From Strigamia acuminata (lineage: Eukaryota > Arthropoda > Chilopoda > Geophilomorpha > Linotaeniidae): a stretch of 64,000 nt of DNA. Positions 43,429 through 57,856 of this stretch are shown here, piece after piece. The notes under the pieces were generated by a model, which ran no database searches, had not been told where the DNA came from, and was given only the letters and a program-made list of their open reading frames with translations. Both the position numbers and the translations under genes were made by a program. The DNA lies in NCBI GenBank assembly GCA_949358305.1, contig OX442314.1:3537087-3601086 (forward strand). The letters run 5' to 3'. Position 1 is the stretch's first letter. The number at the start of each line of letters is the position of its first letter.

Positions 43429-43714
43429 CTTGCCCTAACCTAACGTGCCCTTAACCTAACGTAACCTAACCTAACGTGCCCTTAACCTAACCTAACCTAA
43501 CGTGCCCTTAACTTAACGTAACGTAACCTAACCTAACCTAACCTACCGTAAACTAACCTAACCTAACCTAACGTGCCCTTAACCTAACCTAACCTAACGT
43601 GCCCTTAACCTAACGTAACCTAACCTAACCTAACCTAACCTACCGTAAACTAACCTAACCTAACCTAACGTGCCTTAACGTAACATAACCTTACGTGGTC
43701 TTGCCTTAACGTAA
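43429..43714 (-). repeat. TTAGG-like array, unit 2
   Basis: Copy of 29287-29572. Confidence 0.85.
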
Positions 43715-44104
43715 CGTGTCTTTGTCACAAAACGTATTTTTGATTGTAAGAATTTTAATTTTTCTAACTTTGAACGAGATTTTAAAATCCAAGTTTTTCG
43801 AATTAATTGTTGACAATCTTTGAAGTTTTTTTCTCAAATTTTTTTCTTTTTTTCTTTCTTTATTTTATTATTTTATTTAATTTGCACAAAAATTATTCCC
43901 TTTCTTTCTCTCCTCACAAGTCAACACAACAGCCGTCAGTTGAGTTGCCATGGCATTAATCCCCCCTTCCTTTTATTCCCCCTTCCTTTCCCAATTTGGC
44001 CCTTTCTCTCTTGCCTCGTCGGTGACCGCAGCAACTCCGGAAACGAGATCTCAAATGCACTCAAATGAAATGAAATGAAAATTCCAGAAAACAAAAGATC
44101 AAAC

Positions 44105-44135
44105 TTTATTCATTTATTCATTTATTCATTTATTG
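44105..44135 (-). terminator. Candidate poly(A) signals for the gene ending at 44849
   Basis: Same AATAAATG repeat as at 29963, 714-744 bases after the stop. Confidence 0.4.
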
Positions 44136-44848
44136 AATTTATTGCAAGTGGTCAGAATAAAAGTACGTAATATTGTTATCCTTGTGTTTCCAGAACAAAA
44201 GCGAAGTTTTCACTAATGAAATGTGTATTAGAGTCGGCAAATCCAAAACGGACTTGATGGCGTGCAATTGAGCTGTAGTTCGAGTCTTTCAAACTGATTT
44301 ATTAATATCACCTTTAGAAAAGAAAACATATAATGTAAAATTGCTTTCATGCAAAACGATTCAATTTTTAAAATATACTCAACGGTTAATTTTGAAAATC
44401 CCAAAGGCCTTAATCGCTGCCTTAATCGATTTTCGACATGTTCTCTCGCTACAATGCACACTTGTAACAGATTTGTTGTTTAATTGTCAACATAAATTGT
44501 TACACTCAAAAACGGTTTGGTTGTTTTAACTAAATGTATCTGTAATCAATGTAAATTCAATATCATGTCTGTATGGACACTTATCATCCAAAAATTAAAG
44601 ACAAAACCACAATCAAAATAAGAAACAAGCTGTTCAAATATAAGTATCATTTTTAATGATCACGTCATAAATAAATATCGTATAGCGGTAACAGTTTTAT
44701 AAATGCTCTGATAAAACAATGACATTAAATAGAAATTTTAAAAATTATACACATTAATGTGCGTTTGTTCACATAATCAGTGATGACCAGACTCGACAAA
44801 AAAATCGAAAAATAAAATTCGAAAAAATAACATGAAATGAAATTTAAG

Positions 44849-47800
44849 TTATGTGACCGATTCTTCGACGACTCGCTGCTTGCGAGCAAAAGAGAGAAAA
44901 ACTTGTTCCAGAGTTGCCTGACTCACGGAATAGTCTTCGAGATTAAACAGCGCTTTCGCCTTCTCCATCGACTCGAAGAGGTACGCCCATTTGGTCTCCA
45001 CGTCCTTAATTTGGTAATGCACGAGTCCCTAAAACAAATGAATATAACTTAATACACAGTTTGCGGCAGCTACTTTTCCCTTATGCCGGGACTACTCGAT
45101 TAAACGCCGGGCACTCAGCGGCAAGTTCAGCAATTGTCGGTGGCATCGAATAAACGCCGGGTTCCAAAAATGGGTGATTTTTCGCAAAAAGTCGAAGATT
45201 TTTGCGAAAGAATGAGCATTTTAAGCAAAAAAAATCATCATTTTTAGCAAAAAACCATCATTTTAAACGGAAAATCGGCGATTTTTAACAAAAAAAATCA
45301 TCATTTTTAGCAAAAAAACCTCATTTTTTAGCAAAAAGTCATCATTTTAAACGGAAAATCGGCTGTTTTTAGCAAAAAAATCATCATTTTTAGCCATAAA
45401 TCATCATTTTAAACGAAAAATCGGCTGTTTTTAGCAAAAAAATCATCATTTTTAGCCATAAATCATCATTTTTAGCCAAAAATGATCATTTAAAACGAAA
45501 AATCGGCGATTTTTAGCAAAAAAATCATCATTTTTAGCCATAAATTATGATTTTTGGCTAAAAATGATAATCGTCATTTTAAACAAAAAATCGGCAATTT
45601 TTAGCAAAAAATCGTCATTTTTAGCAAAAAATCATAATTTTAAACGAAAAATCGGCGATTTTTAGCAAATAATCGGCGATTTTTCAGTTATGAGCCGGGC
45701 CTCGAATAAGTGCCAGGTGGGGCGAGTCGAAGAAACTATTAAACGCCCCGGCGTTTATTCGAGGCAGTACAGTATATTTCAAATTTCAGAAAGTAGATCC
45801 CGTTTGTTTATAAGAAAAATAAATAAAAACATCGTTTGGAGATCAAAATTGATCCTAGGTAAATGACACAATGTTAATTTAAATCTTTTTTTTTTATCTT
45901 ACTTGGTGTATGTCCTGAAGAACGGCACTTGGAAATGTCTGCTCAATGTATGTCTGTAATTCCGTCTGCTTATTTGTCATTAGATTGATGGTCGAACTAG
46001 CACCGGGCTTGAGTTTGGCTAAAACTGTAAATCCCTGACTGAATTTGTTCTTCAGATGCTGGATCGGACCAAAACACTGGAACTGACCGTTCACCATAAT
46101 GCCCACTCTGTTGCAGAGCACTTCACATTCCTCCATACTAGAAAATTTGTCCAAAATTAGTCCAAAATTTCATCACTATCATTCACTACATTCATTTACC
46201 TATGCGAAGTCAAAACAACCGATATTCCCCGCCCGTTAGCGCTTCTTAGAATGTCCCATATTTTTCTCCTGGCGACCGGGTCCACTCCGGTCGTGGGCTC
46301 ATCCAAAAATACGACCGGCGGATCTCCGATGAATCCCATGGCTGCACTCAGTTTTCTTTTATTTCCACCGCTAAATAAATAATTTTTTTTTAAAATAACT
46401 TTGTTCTAATCAGTTAAGTCTCTTTATTTCGAATACCTGTAGAAAAGCGTGATTTTATCGGCATGCTCGGTGAGGTCAAAGTCCACGATGTACTGATCGA
46501 CAACCGCCTTTATTTGGGAACTGCAAATTCCACGAAGGTGAGCAAAAACGGTGAGGATTTCTCGTCCGGTCAAGTAATCGATGAGCGCATCAAATTGCGG
46601 GCAATAGCCAACTTGCTTTAAAAACTAAACCAAATATAGTTAGGTTAATGCACTTGGATGGATGAAAAACCTATCGGGGCTTACTTGTCCTCGCTTGTGC
46701 CGTACACTAGACCTGTTAATGTAAGCATCGCCGTGAGTGATGACCAAGTCGCCGGTAAGCATTTGAAATGTGGTCGTTTTGCCAGCGCCGTTAATTCCCA
46801 GCAGGCCAAAACATTCGGCGAAATGAACACCAAAACTCAAATCGTCAACGGCTGCAAAGTTGGAGAATACTTTCCTCAAGTCCTGCACCACCATAACATC
46901 GGTGTCGATGATGTCTGTATGGAAACGAAAAATGCTCTACAACTTTTCAATTGACATTGTTTCCTTTTAACGTTTGGAACAAACACCTTTCATTTACTTG
47001 TTAGTACAAGACAACCCTTGCTATTGCCATCAAACAGTTGGTGATAACCAGAATTCATTGTATACTCTTTCCGAACTCAAGAAGAGCCCTGGAAGCTGGG
47101 CTCCCATTGGCCTACTTGGAACTGCAATGCAACTACTGCTACACTAGTGAGATAGCTCGGCCAATGGGAGCCCAGCTTCCAGGGCTCTTCTTGAGTTCGG
47201 AAAGAGTATAGTGAAATAATTTGTAATGGGAGAAATTTTTGTCAGCAATTACAATTTCGGTTTTTCGTTCGTTACATTTGTTTAATGTAACACAACCCAG
47301 TCTAAAGGTGGAAACACAAGGGAGCGGGTAAAATTCCAAAGCTTGCTAGCACAAGTTTAATGAGGGAGTCATTTACAAGCTCACTTGACCCCACTTTTGG
47401 CTTACCAGCTTAACTGGCAAACTCAAGCTAGCTACCGTCTTCCCCCAAAATCTCCTCTAAGAATTTCCTCACGATTCTGATTGGCTGTCAAAGTCACATG
47501 ACCAAAACGCCAGCAAGCTTGAAGCTGGTCAACCGAATTCAGTTTGATCGGAGCGGGTGAGTACAAGATCGCTTCAAAACAAACCTTTGAATAAAAACGC
47601 AAGCTTGTGTTTGCTCAAGCAGGTGAGTTTTTAGCCGCTTTTTCAAGTAAAAGCAAGTTTTTAAATTTTACCCGCTCCCTTGTGTTTCCACCTTTAGAAG
47701 CCCTGGTGTAGTTCACACTTAAATCACTTTTGTACAAAGTCTAATTTCTACACGTTTGTTCTGACGTGTAGAAAAGCAATAACGTAAACATAAATAACTC

Positions 47801-50800
47801 ACTTGGATCGTGAATTCGCCGCTTTTCCGCAAGCACATCTTCATCTAACGCATTTCCCAGTCCGTCGAACGTGTTGACATTGTTTCTATTTCCAATCAAT
47901 TGGTTTTTTCCCCGGCGAATTTTATACCAAAGCGTGTAGAAAACTCCCTGTTCGATGAGCGCCAAAATACCGAAATATAACACTCCGGTCACAGCCATCA
48001 TGGTAACTTCCTGACTAATTCCGCTATCCCACTTAAAATAATCAGGCTTCACAGGAGGCAAACCAGTCAAACCCCCAAAGATTTCATTGAAAGATGAAAT
48101 CTGAACCATTTTCATCAATGCCACGGTCACGGTGAAATTCGGTACAAGCCGAAACAGCCACTGAACGTCTCGTGCAATGTCCTTCAACGAATCGGAGCCG
48201 TATTGTTGGAACGTGTTGATGGTGATGCTCAAAGTGATGCCGGCTAACAAGTTGGCAATCGTCAGACGGCTGAATCCCGTTGCCGGAACCTTGGCCATGA
48301 ACGACACGATGTAGGTAAAGGGAATCGAACACCAGCCGTACAATATGAGCAGTAAAATCACAATTCCTGCAAATTAAACACAATCAACTGAATAATTGTA
48401 TGGGACAATGTCGTCGATGTTCAAAACGGCACAAATTTTGAATTTAGTAATCTAACTACCATCTTCACACCGAAAATAACACCATGGTGTTGTATTCGAG
48501 TAATCGAGTTATGCTAGAAATGGCAATTTTGTAAACATAGATCAAATATTCGAATATAACACCACTTCAGCTTTCACACCATGGTGTTGTATTTGTTATA
48601 TTCAAGTTTTTTATTGTTTTCGAATACACCATGGTGTTATGTTCAAATTTTTATAAAAAGATTTAGAACGTACAGTATATGCATCCAAAATGTGCACTGG
48701 ATAAAGTTAATTTTACATATTAGACATAACACATTTATTTATTGAAGGTGTGTTGTGCAGTACTGCCAACAGAGTTGTTTAGAAATGTGTGAATTCAAGT
48801 TAGTTAGTGTTAGGTTAGGTTTTTACTTTTATAACAAACTTACATGATATTGAATGAATATAAGACCATGATGTTAAATTCGAATACAACACCATGGTCT
48901 TATTTTCGGTCGAAGATGGTAGGCAAAACAAGCAATAAAAAACTAAACCTTTGTTTACCTACCAAAAAAAAACCAAACTATGCTAACATTGTTTGATTGA
49001 TTAAAAGTGGAAAAAGCTTACTTTGCAAATTATAAAATAAATAAAATCCATCATTCTAATCACTTTTTAAACTAAAATACATTGAAAATAAACAGAACTA
49101 CTTTTCCGCATTGTAGAGCACAGACCACAGTTAGGCGTAAACTGGCTTAGCCAATAGGAATTAGGAAAACGTTGTGGTGGTTTTGAGGAAAGGCACAGTT
49201 CCTAGGACCTACAAACTAGCAGAGATTCAGGAGGCATCCATAAAAAATTGTAATACATGTGCGGTAAAAATTTCAGACAAATGCTTCTAAAAATCAAAGT
49301 GCCTAGAATCTACGAAGGTCTTAAAGTGGCCCTGGGAGTGTGCGCCTGCCTCTCTCATCCTGAGAGAAAGCTTACTTGCTCAACATTCTTGCCAGTGGGA
49401 ATCAGCGTTGACAGACGATCAGCCGCAATTAAGTCGATAAACATTACTGCCAACTTAACAGGTGCACTCTTTGCTTTATTCTATGGAAAATCAATCTCAC
49501 CTTAGTCAAACGGCTCACCTTAAAGGTAGGTTCACACTTGTGTTCACACTAGACCCAACGCAAGAAAACTGACGCAACGCAAGCTGCTTGCGTGCAAAAT
49601 TCTTGACATTGAAGCCAATTCCTGCTTTAACTCCAAGTTGAAGTAAACGACGCAACGCAAGAAAAGGTCTTGCAGCCAACCAATCACGATCAACACCAAT
49701 CACGATCGACTCATCGATTCACGTCTGGTTGGCGAGACTTTGCCACATCCAAGCAAGCTGCTATTTTCGGATTCTGGAACTAGTTCTAGAACTAGATCCA
49801 ATTCCAGGTTTCATTGAAACCATCTGATCGGCCAGACGCAACATCAATTGTTTCAGCTCTGTCTAAACGTGCCATACAGTGTGAACAGACTCTGCATTGC
49901 ATTTGATTAATTTTTCCTTGCATTGCTTTGCATCGCCCCTAGTGTGAACACAAGTGTGAACCTAGCTTAACCCAGTGGTTCTTAACCTTTTTGGAGAGTC
50001 CAGCACCCCCTTGGATGCATAAAAACCACTGGCCTACTCCTTTCCTAAATACAATAATATTTCCTTTAAAAATTGAAACTAAATAAGACGTTACCAGTTT
50101 TCTCTCCGCCAGTGAACGTCCCCGTCTGGTCTACGGTGGAAAAAAGTATCATGAGCAAAACGGAGCAAACAATGTGCGTAGCATAATCCCAAACGAAAGA
50201 AGCGGCCCAGAAAACAGCGCCGTCGACGCCGGTCATGAGTTGCAGATGTTTGGACTTGGTGGCCCGCTCGTGGATCGGAAACACGATGAACGACGAAGAG
50301 AGAAACGAAAGCCCGACCGGCACAAACACGCCCAGCATGATCGACTTCACCATCTGTATGATGGCGGCGATGGGGAAGTTGCTCTTCTGGTCCGTCTCCA
50401 AAGGCGCGTTCTCGACGACCAACGACACGTTTTCCGTCTTGTTGTAATGTCTCGCCATCGCGTTGTGCAACAAATTGAGCGCTAGCGGTTCGGTGTGGTA
50501 GAAGAGCCCGTTGTACCACAAGTTCATCTTGGTTTTGTCGCCGGACTCGCTGAAATTGGCTCCGACGATGTATTTGTTGGAATAATCGATGAAGTGCTTC
50601 TGGCTGAGTTCCTTCAGGTAGTCCATGGCGTCGCCGCTGACGTTGACGAACGTGGTGTCTGTCGGGAACGAGGAATGGTAATAGTATTCGTAATCTTCGT
50701 TGAGGTTTTTTTGGAAAACCGTGGTGGCGCCGTACTGCGATATGTCCATGGTTAATGCGGGTAAGGAGGTGGGAGTTAAATCCAGTCTGTTGTTGACTAT

Positions 50801-53800
50801 CAGGACGGTTGTTATCATTATGACTGGTAAAAGAATCTGTTGAAATAGAATAAGTTAAATTATATGAATTGTTGAATTATAATTTCATATAATATTCATA
50901 TATATTTCAATATATGTCAATTATATTGAAATTGTTGAAATAATAATAATATTGTTGAAATTGTATTTTTTATTGGTGAAATTGTATTTTTTATTGTTGA
51001 AATTGTATTTTTTATTGTTGAAATTGTATTTTTTATTGTTGAAATTGTATTTTTTATTGTTAAAATTGTATATTTTATTGTTGAAATTGTATTTTTTATT
51101 GTTAAAATTTTATTTTTTATTGTTGAAATTGAAATCGCCAATTTGGCACAAAATCTTTTAAAAATCGCCAATTTGGGACAAAATCCTTTAAAATCGCCAA
51201 TTTGAGACAAAATCTTTTAAAAATCGCCAATTTGGGACAAAATCTTTTAAAAATCGCCAATTTGGGACAAAATCTTTTAAAAATCGCCAATTTGGGACAA
51301 AATCTTTTAAAAATCGCCAATTTGGGACAAAATCTTTTAAAAATCGCCAATTTGGGACAAAATCTTTTAAAAATCGCCAATTTGGGACAAAATCTTTTAA
51401 AAATCGCCAATTTGGGACAAAATCTTTTAAAAATCGCCAATTTAGCACAAAATCTTTTAAAAATCGCCAATTTAGGACAAAATCTTTTAAAAATCACCAA
51501 TTTGGGACAAAATCTTTTAAAAATCGCCAATTGGGAGCTCGTCTATGCAGTCCCCATTTAATGGTTATGCCCATCTTCGATTTGATCATCGCCAATTTTT
51601 TCTTACTTGAGCTAACAGCAAGACCCAACGGCGTTTCGAATAATACCATCGTTTCAAGAGCAACGCCGTAAACGGTTGCATCCACGAATTAAAACCCGTT
51701 GATCGTTGGATGCCGCTCACTCCGTTTCCAACTGCAACTGCAAAAATCAAATTTAAAAAAACAACACTTTATTTATTATTATTTTTTACAATATATTTAC
51801 CATAATTACCAGTATAATGAAGTAAATTAGCGTTCGATTGATTTTGCTGGATCACGCCGTTGTTGACGCTGCTGCCGCTGCTTTCCTTGACGCTTTCGCC
51901 AACCTTGAGAAAAACTTCTTCCATCGTGGTGACGCAAATGCCGAAGTTATTCATGCCGAGTTTTGGCGCGTTTGATTCGAGGTGCTTAAACATGTCGGCG
52001 AATGTGTTCGAGGATTCCGAAGGAAGGATGAGACTTAGTTCGGTCGCGTTGTCGGATTTGATCACGACTCCCGGAACGTGTTGCTGCACCAACGCGCAAA
52101 TGCGGTTTACATCGCAATGGTCGGCTTTGCTGATATTCAAATGGTATCCGGCACCTAGAAATTAATCGTTTGGAAAATGTAATGGCATTTTTAAACGTGT
52201 GCTAAATAAACATGGAAAACCATTAAAAAGTACTGAATAAATGTTGACAAATGTTGAATAAATATCGAAGTGTGTTGGATAAATTTTGAGAAATGAAAAA
52301 TAAATGGTGGGAAACGTAGAATAAACGTTAAGAAACATTGGAAAGCATTGGAAAACATTGAAAAAACATTGAAAACGTTTGAAAATATTGAAAAACATTG
52401 ATAAAACATTGAAAAACATAGATAAAACATTGAAAAAACATTGAAAACGTTGGAAAATATTGAAAATCATTAATAAGACATTGAAAACGTTAGAAAATAC
52501 TAAAAAACATTGATAAAACATTGAAAAAACATTAAAAACGTTGGAAAACATTGGAAAACATTGAAAAAACATTGGATAACATTGAAAAAACATTGGAAAA
52601 CATTGAAAAAACATTGAAAAAGTTGGAAAAACATTGGAAAACATTGAAAAAACATTGAAAACGTTGGAAAATATTGAAAAAACATTGAAAACGTTGGAAA
52701 ATATTGAAAATCATTAATAAAACATTGAAAAAACATTGATAACATTGGGAAACATTGAAAAAACATTAAAAAACATTGAAAAAACATTGAAAAACATTGA
52801 AAAAACATTGAAAAACATTGAAAAAACATTGATAAAACATTGGAAAAACATTGGAAAACATTGAAAAACATTGGAAAACATTGAAAAAACATTGGAAAAC
52901 ATTGAAAAAACATTGGAAAACATTGAAAAAACATTGATAAAACATTAATAACGTTGGGAAATATTGAAAATCATTAATAAAACATTGAAAAAACATTGAT
53001 AACATTGGGAAACATTGAAAAAACATTGGAAAACATTGAAAAAACATTGGAAAACATTGAAAAAACATTGATAAAACATTGAAAAAACATTGAAAAGATT
53101 AAATAAGCAAAATTACCGTATCTTTTCTTCAAAAACAACGGAGAACCGCAACACTCAATCTGCCCTCGTGCCATAATAGCGATCCTATCGCCCAGCACAT
53201 CGGCCTCTTCCATAAAATGCGTGCTCAAAATAATGCACCGATCCTTCCTCGCTTCCTGCAGCAACTCCCAGATGGCTCTCCTCGCTTCCGGGTCCATCCC
53301 CGACGTCGGTTCATCCAACATAACTATCTAAAAACCCAAAAAAAAATCATTCCAAAACTAAAACACAAAAAAAAAAAAATACTTTTGGATTTCCAATCAG
53401 AGCGATTCCCAAATTCAACTTCCGCTTCATTCCGCCGGACAACTGCATGGCAAGCGTGTTCCTCTTGTCCCACAGCTGCAGTTTGTGCATCAGGTTTGTC
53501 ACTTCCGTGTTGAGTTTCTTGGCCGAATTGATCTTGAGTTGTCCGAAAAACTTGAGGTGTTCGACCACCGTGAGCGTGCTGAACAGCATGTTGTGTTGGG
53601 GACACAGGCCGAGGTTCTCGCGAGCGAAGTCGATGTTGGTTCGTATGTCGTATCCGTTCACGATGGCCGTTCCGCTCGTGGGGGGGAACATTCCCGTCAG
53701 AATGGACATCGTGGTGGTTTTCCCGGCGCCGTTGTGACCGAGTAGAGCCGTTATTTGGCCCTCGTAGATGTTGAGACTCAAATTGTCCACGGCGGTTTTT

Positions 53801-55887
53801 CCTTTACCGTAATTCTGGGAATGAGAAAAATTAATTTGGAAAATCAGTTTAAATATTTATGTTTCATGTTTTATATGCAAAAAAAAGTGGAAAACGCACT
53901 TTTTAGGCACGAAATGACTACAAAAGTAGAAAAATCACTTTTTAGGCGTAAAAATTAAATTTTTTTTAACCTGAAAATTTATTTTTAAGCAATAAATTCA
54001 CTTTTCAGATGCTTAAATTTAATTTTTACGTGCAAAAAACCAAATACTTTAACAAAAATCAACTTTTTTCCATAAAAATGGCATATTTCCAGTAGAAAAA
54101 TTCACTTTTAGACGCGTAATCGGCCGTTTTACACCCAAAAATCAAACTTTCCATGTGAAAATAAAATTACTTTAGTTAAATTTCTTATTGCAATAGCCGT
54201 ATCGAGACCGCTCGGTTCCTTTTCAAAGTTCATCGAGTTTAAATTATCAACGTCGCCTTCTTCCGAATGCATCTGTTCGATTCTGCACCAATAATCCTTC
54301 TGCAAAAAAAATAAATAAATAAAATAAAAATAATATAAATAACTTTTCTCAAAAATAATTACCGTGAATAAAAAATACCAAGGTTTTCCAACCCCATAAA
54401 TCCCAGGAAACACATTGTCCAAATACCACGTTAAACCGCCATAGAGAAAAATATCGATAATAAACATCATAATTATATACGCCATCGTTAGATCGTCGCC
54501 TTGGTAACTCGGTTCGTTTAAATTAGTCCAATTAATCCCGATACCTGCAATTATTAATTAGTTTATTCAATAAAACCCAATTAAACTGAATTAAATTGAA
54601 ATAACTCACTTCGGCCTTCGAAAGCGACGATAAAGCGAACCGCCCACGCCATCGCCATGTTTGGGAAAATGGCGACGAGCAGTTTCGATGAAATATTCAA
54701 ATCGTGGTAGCTTCGAGACATCAAATTGAACGGGATGGAGAAGGTGAGCACCCAGGCGAGCACCCCGATGGCCGTGGCGATCGTGGCTGCGAAAATTAAT
54801 TTTAATTTTAATTGTAATTTTGATTTTATTTAGATTTTATTTAGATTTTATTCCGCGTACGTTTTGAAAAGAAGCAGGAAATGAAGAAACAAAAGAAAAT
54901 GGCGCTCGTGATGTATAAAACGAAAATAAATAATATTAATTCGGGAGATGAGTAAGATAGGACCGAGTATTCCTGCAGTTTGGAACACAAAAAGAAGACG
55001 ATTATAATAGAGCTGATTAGCATCATGACGAATGAACTAATGAACCAGCCGATCCATTGCAGCCAGCCGGGTAGACCCATCAGTTTCATTAATTCCTGAA
55101 ACATTAAATTCGACATTTTTAGTATTTTTCAGATTTTGAAAATTTAAAATTGAAAAGGAAAAAATTTAAAAAAAAAAAACGGAATTTATTCAATTGTGTT
55201 GACTCAATGTTTTGATTAAAACGTGTCATTAATAAAGATAAGCAACTGTTGATAGATGAAGGAGATAAAACAAACTGTAATAGTCTTTTATAAACGAAGT
55301 TCTGATAAAATTAAATCAGAATTTCATTTGTTTTTGTTATTTTTCAATTTTTTTTCGTTGATTTTCAATTTTTTTCAATTTTTCCTCTCCCTAAAAATGA
55401 TAATTTAATTTATTTCGTAAATAAATAACCTATCACCTTAACACCCATTTCCTTTTCCCCCACAATGTATTTAATGAGCGTCGGCGAAATAAAGACGAAA
55501 CTGAGAACGAGAAAAAGCGGCAACGTATTCTGAAGAAAATCTGAAAAACAGTTATCCTTATAATAAGGTGGGTAGGGAAATTTTTGCGTCGTTATCTAAA
55601 AAACAAAAAATAAAATAAATAAATATATCTTTTTTAAAATTTTTTAACTATTTACCTCGAATTGAGACGAATCAAAGCTGCTAGAAGTTAATTCCATAAA
55701 CCGTAAAGCGATATTATGTTGTAGAATCATAAACGTTTCGTAGTTAACTTTTAAAAAAATATATAAATTATAAAATTTTAAAAATTTTAAATCCAAATTT
55801 CTCTTACTGAAATTCTTTCAATTCTTTCTCTTTCAATTCCAACTTACTGCCTGTAATTGGTTGCAATACACCGCAGACTAGCAAAAA
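44849..55887 (-). CDS. ABCA-family ABC transporter, copy B (spans units 3 and 2)
   Basis: Exons in order: 55848-55887 (tentative), 55656-55747, 55437-55595, 54861-55095, 54610-54786, 54363-54544, 54171-54299, 53383-53814, 53117-53327, 51810-52154, 51607-51737, 50095-50836, 47803-48366, 46685-46914, 46437-46624, 46200-46370, 45903-46137, 44849-45028. No coding difference from copy A was noticed, so both would make the same 1,480-residue product. Both nucleotide-binding domains keep Walker A, signature and Walker B motifs. The small exon 51607-51737 (GFNSWMQPF...LLAQ, first TMD2 helix) is squeezed between minisatellite and linker exon and is easy to miss. The long linker exon 51810-52154 carries the conserved [15 protein letters not shown]. 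The promoter and first exon were not identified. The 3' end of the next gene lies about 3 kb upstream (stop at 58991). Confidence 0.88.
45091..45768. mobile_element. Degenerate TIR element, unit 2
   Basis: Copy of 30949-31626 in the last intron of copy B. Confidence 0.5.
47061..47210. repeat. Perfect 52-bp-arm hairpin, unit 2
   Basis: Copy of 32919-33068, arms still exact. Confidence 0.85.
47302..47697. mobile_element. TA-flanked MITE, 396 bp, unit 2
   Basis: Copy of 33160-33555. Confidence 0.72.
48459..48919. mobile_element. ACACCATGGTGT MITE spanning the unit 2/3 boundary
   Basis: Copy of 34317-34777, intact TIRs and TA flanks across the boundary at 48623/48624. Confidence 0.75.
49524..49966. 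mobile_element. TTAA-flanked MITE, unit 3
   Basis: Copy of 7051-7493. Confidence 0.75.
49972..50032. mobile_element. hAT-like remnant, unit 3
   Basis: Copy of 7499-7559. Confidence 0.5.
50951..51131. repeat. 21-bp minisatellite, unit 3
   Basis: Copy of 8478-8658, same repeat number. Confidence 0.85.
51132..51532. repeat. 30-bp minisatellite, unit 3
   Basis: Copy of 8659-9059, same repeat number. Confidence 0.92.
52335..53098. repeat. ACATTG-type minisatellite, unit 3
   Basis: Copy of 9862-10625, same length. Confidence 0.9.
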
Positions 55888-56403
55888 CTGCAAAATATTC
55901 TAAAATCTTCACAAAAATCTCTCAAAATCGACAAAAACCATCCAAAAACCTCGAAAAACCTCCCAGAACCTATAAAAATATAGAAAAAAAATCACAAAGA
56001 ATCAATTTCTTTGCAAAAAATGCCAAAAAATTAACCAAAACAAGTAAACACTTATCTGAAATCCTTACATATTGACCTAACACCGATCAGGGCTGTTTGT
56101 ACCAATCAAAATTGCCTAGAAAATAAAATAAAACCAAATTAACACAACAAAATTTTAAAAAAAAACTGAAAAAAACTGAAAAAACAAATTCCAAAAAATG
56201 TAGTTTACCTTCTAAGATGTCCTACCTGGCTAAGGTGCAGTTGGGGGTCGTCAACAGGCATTTGGGCGATCTGAAATAGCTAGAAAATAAATTTAAAAAA
56301 TAAAAAACACATCAAAATCAATAAAAAAAAATTGCCAAATTTGGGAAACATTAATTTCCAATACAAACAACAAAGAACACAACAAATTCCATCAAAAAAC
56401 CAC

Positions 56404-57019
56404 CGAAATCGTGGCGGTGGAAAAGAACAAATGCTAGAGAAAATAAATAAAAACAACAAAAAACTCATCAAATTCCATCAAATACCACCGAAATCGCGAA
56501 AAATTATTGCTTAAAACAACCAAACTCACCAGCGAGGCGAGAACGAAACCAACATGGCGGTGTAAAAGAACAAATGCTGGAGAAAATAAATAAAAACAAC
56601 AAAAAACTCATCAAATTCCATCAAATACCACCTAAATCGCGAAAAATTATTGCTTAAAACAACCAAACTCACCAGCGAGGCGAGAACGAAACCAACATGG
56701 CGGTGTAAAAGAACAAATGCTGGAGAAAATAAATAAAAACAACAAAAACCTCATCAAATTCCATCAAAAAACCACCGAAATCGTGAAAAATCATCGATCA
56801 AAACAACCAAACTCACCGTGTGAGATGTCCCGGGTTCCGCCCAGGCATTTGGACGGGCTGAAATGCCTAGAAAAGAAATTAAAACAACAAAACACACATC
56901 AAATTCCATCCAAATCGTGAAAAACCACAGAAATCGTGAAAAATCATCCCCCAAAACAACCAAACTCACCAGCGAGGCGAGAACGAAACCAACATGGCGG
57001 CGGAGGACAACAATTGCTG
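56404..57019 (-). repeat. Tandem exon-like module, unit 3
   Basis: Copy of 28120-28735, with the private base C at 56775. The 47-base segments are at 56970-57016, 56673-56719 and 56530-56576. Confidence 0.45.
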
Positions 57020-57570
57020 GAGGCGCCCCGCTATGCGGTGGCAATCTTGGGAAGGAGGTTAAGGGATGGAGGAGACGAAATCGAGCTTTCTGCACCAATC
57101 GCAGCCGCCAACAGGCCCAAGCCCGCACCCTTTGCCGCTGAATCTAAAGATTTCTTGCACTAGCAAATGATTATTTCAATGCTCATTGGCCAGTTTCTCA
57201 AATCTCATTCATTCGGTTGGTTACTTATTTTTCCCTCCAAATAGTTTTCTCTTCATTGATTGGTCCTTAAAATTCAGTTTCTACTAACTGACACGAGGTG
57301 GCGAATAGAGGGCGCTGCTAGAGTAGAAGAGGCGGCAAATTTGAACGCGCGACAAAAACCATCTTTTAGAAAACCGCTCATCAGTTGCAGTGGTTGCATA
57401 AATAAATAAATGAAATGATAATTGACGTTAATTCTCAATGTTTTTTTTTTATAAATCTCGACGAAATTTTCAATGTTTTTGATGAATCTCAAACGGTTTT
57501 TGTCAGATTTCTACAATTTTTAGTTCAATTTCTCCAAATTTTTCTCCAATTTCCCCAAATTTTTGTCAAA

Positions 57571-57856
57571 CTTGCCCTAACCTAACGTGCCCTTAACCTA
57601 ACGTAACCTAACCTAACGTGCCCTTAACCTAACCTAACCTAACGTGCCCTTAACTTAACGTAACGTAACCTAACCTAACCTAACCTACCGTAAACTAACC
57701 TAACCTAACCTAACGTGCCCTTAACCTAACCTAACCTAACGTGCCCTTAACCTAACGTAACCTAACCTAACCTAACCTAACCTACCGTAAACTAACCTAA
57801 CCTAACCTAACGTGCCTTAACGTAACATAACCTTACGTGGTCTTGCCTTAACGTAA
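57571..57856 (-). repeat. TTAGG-like array, unit 3
   Basis: Copy of 29287-29572. Confidence 0.85.

Larger units (their letters stand above)
34482..48623. repeat. Array unit 2
   Basis: Uninterrupted 14,142-bp unit. Its one private difference is A at 35187, which changes Ala to Thr in an 82-codon frame that is probably not a gene. Confidence 0.95.
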
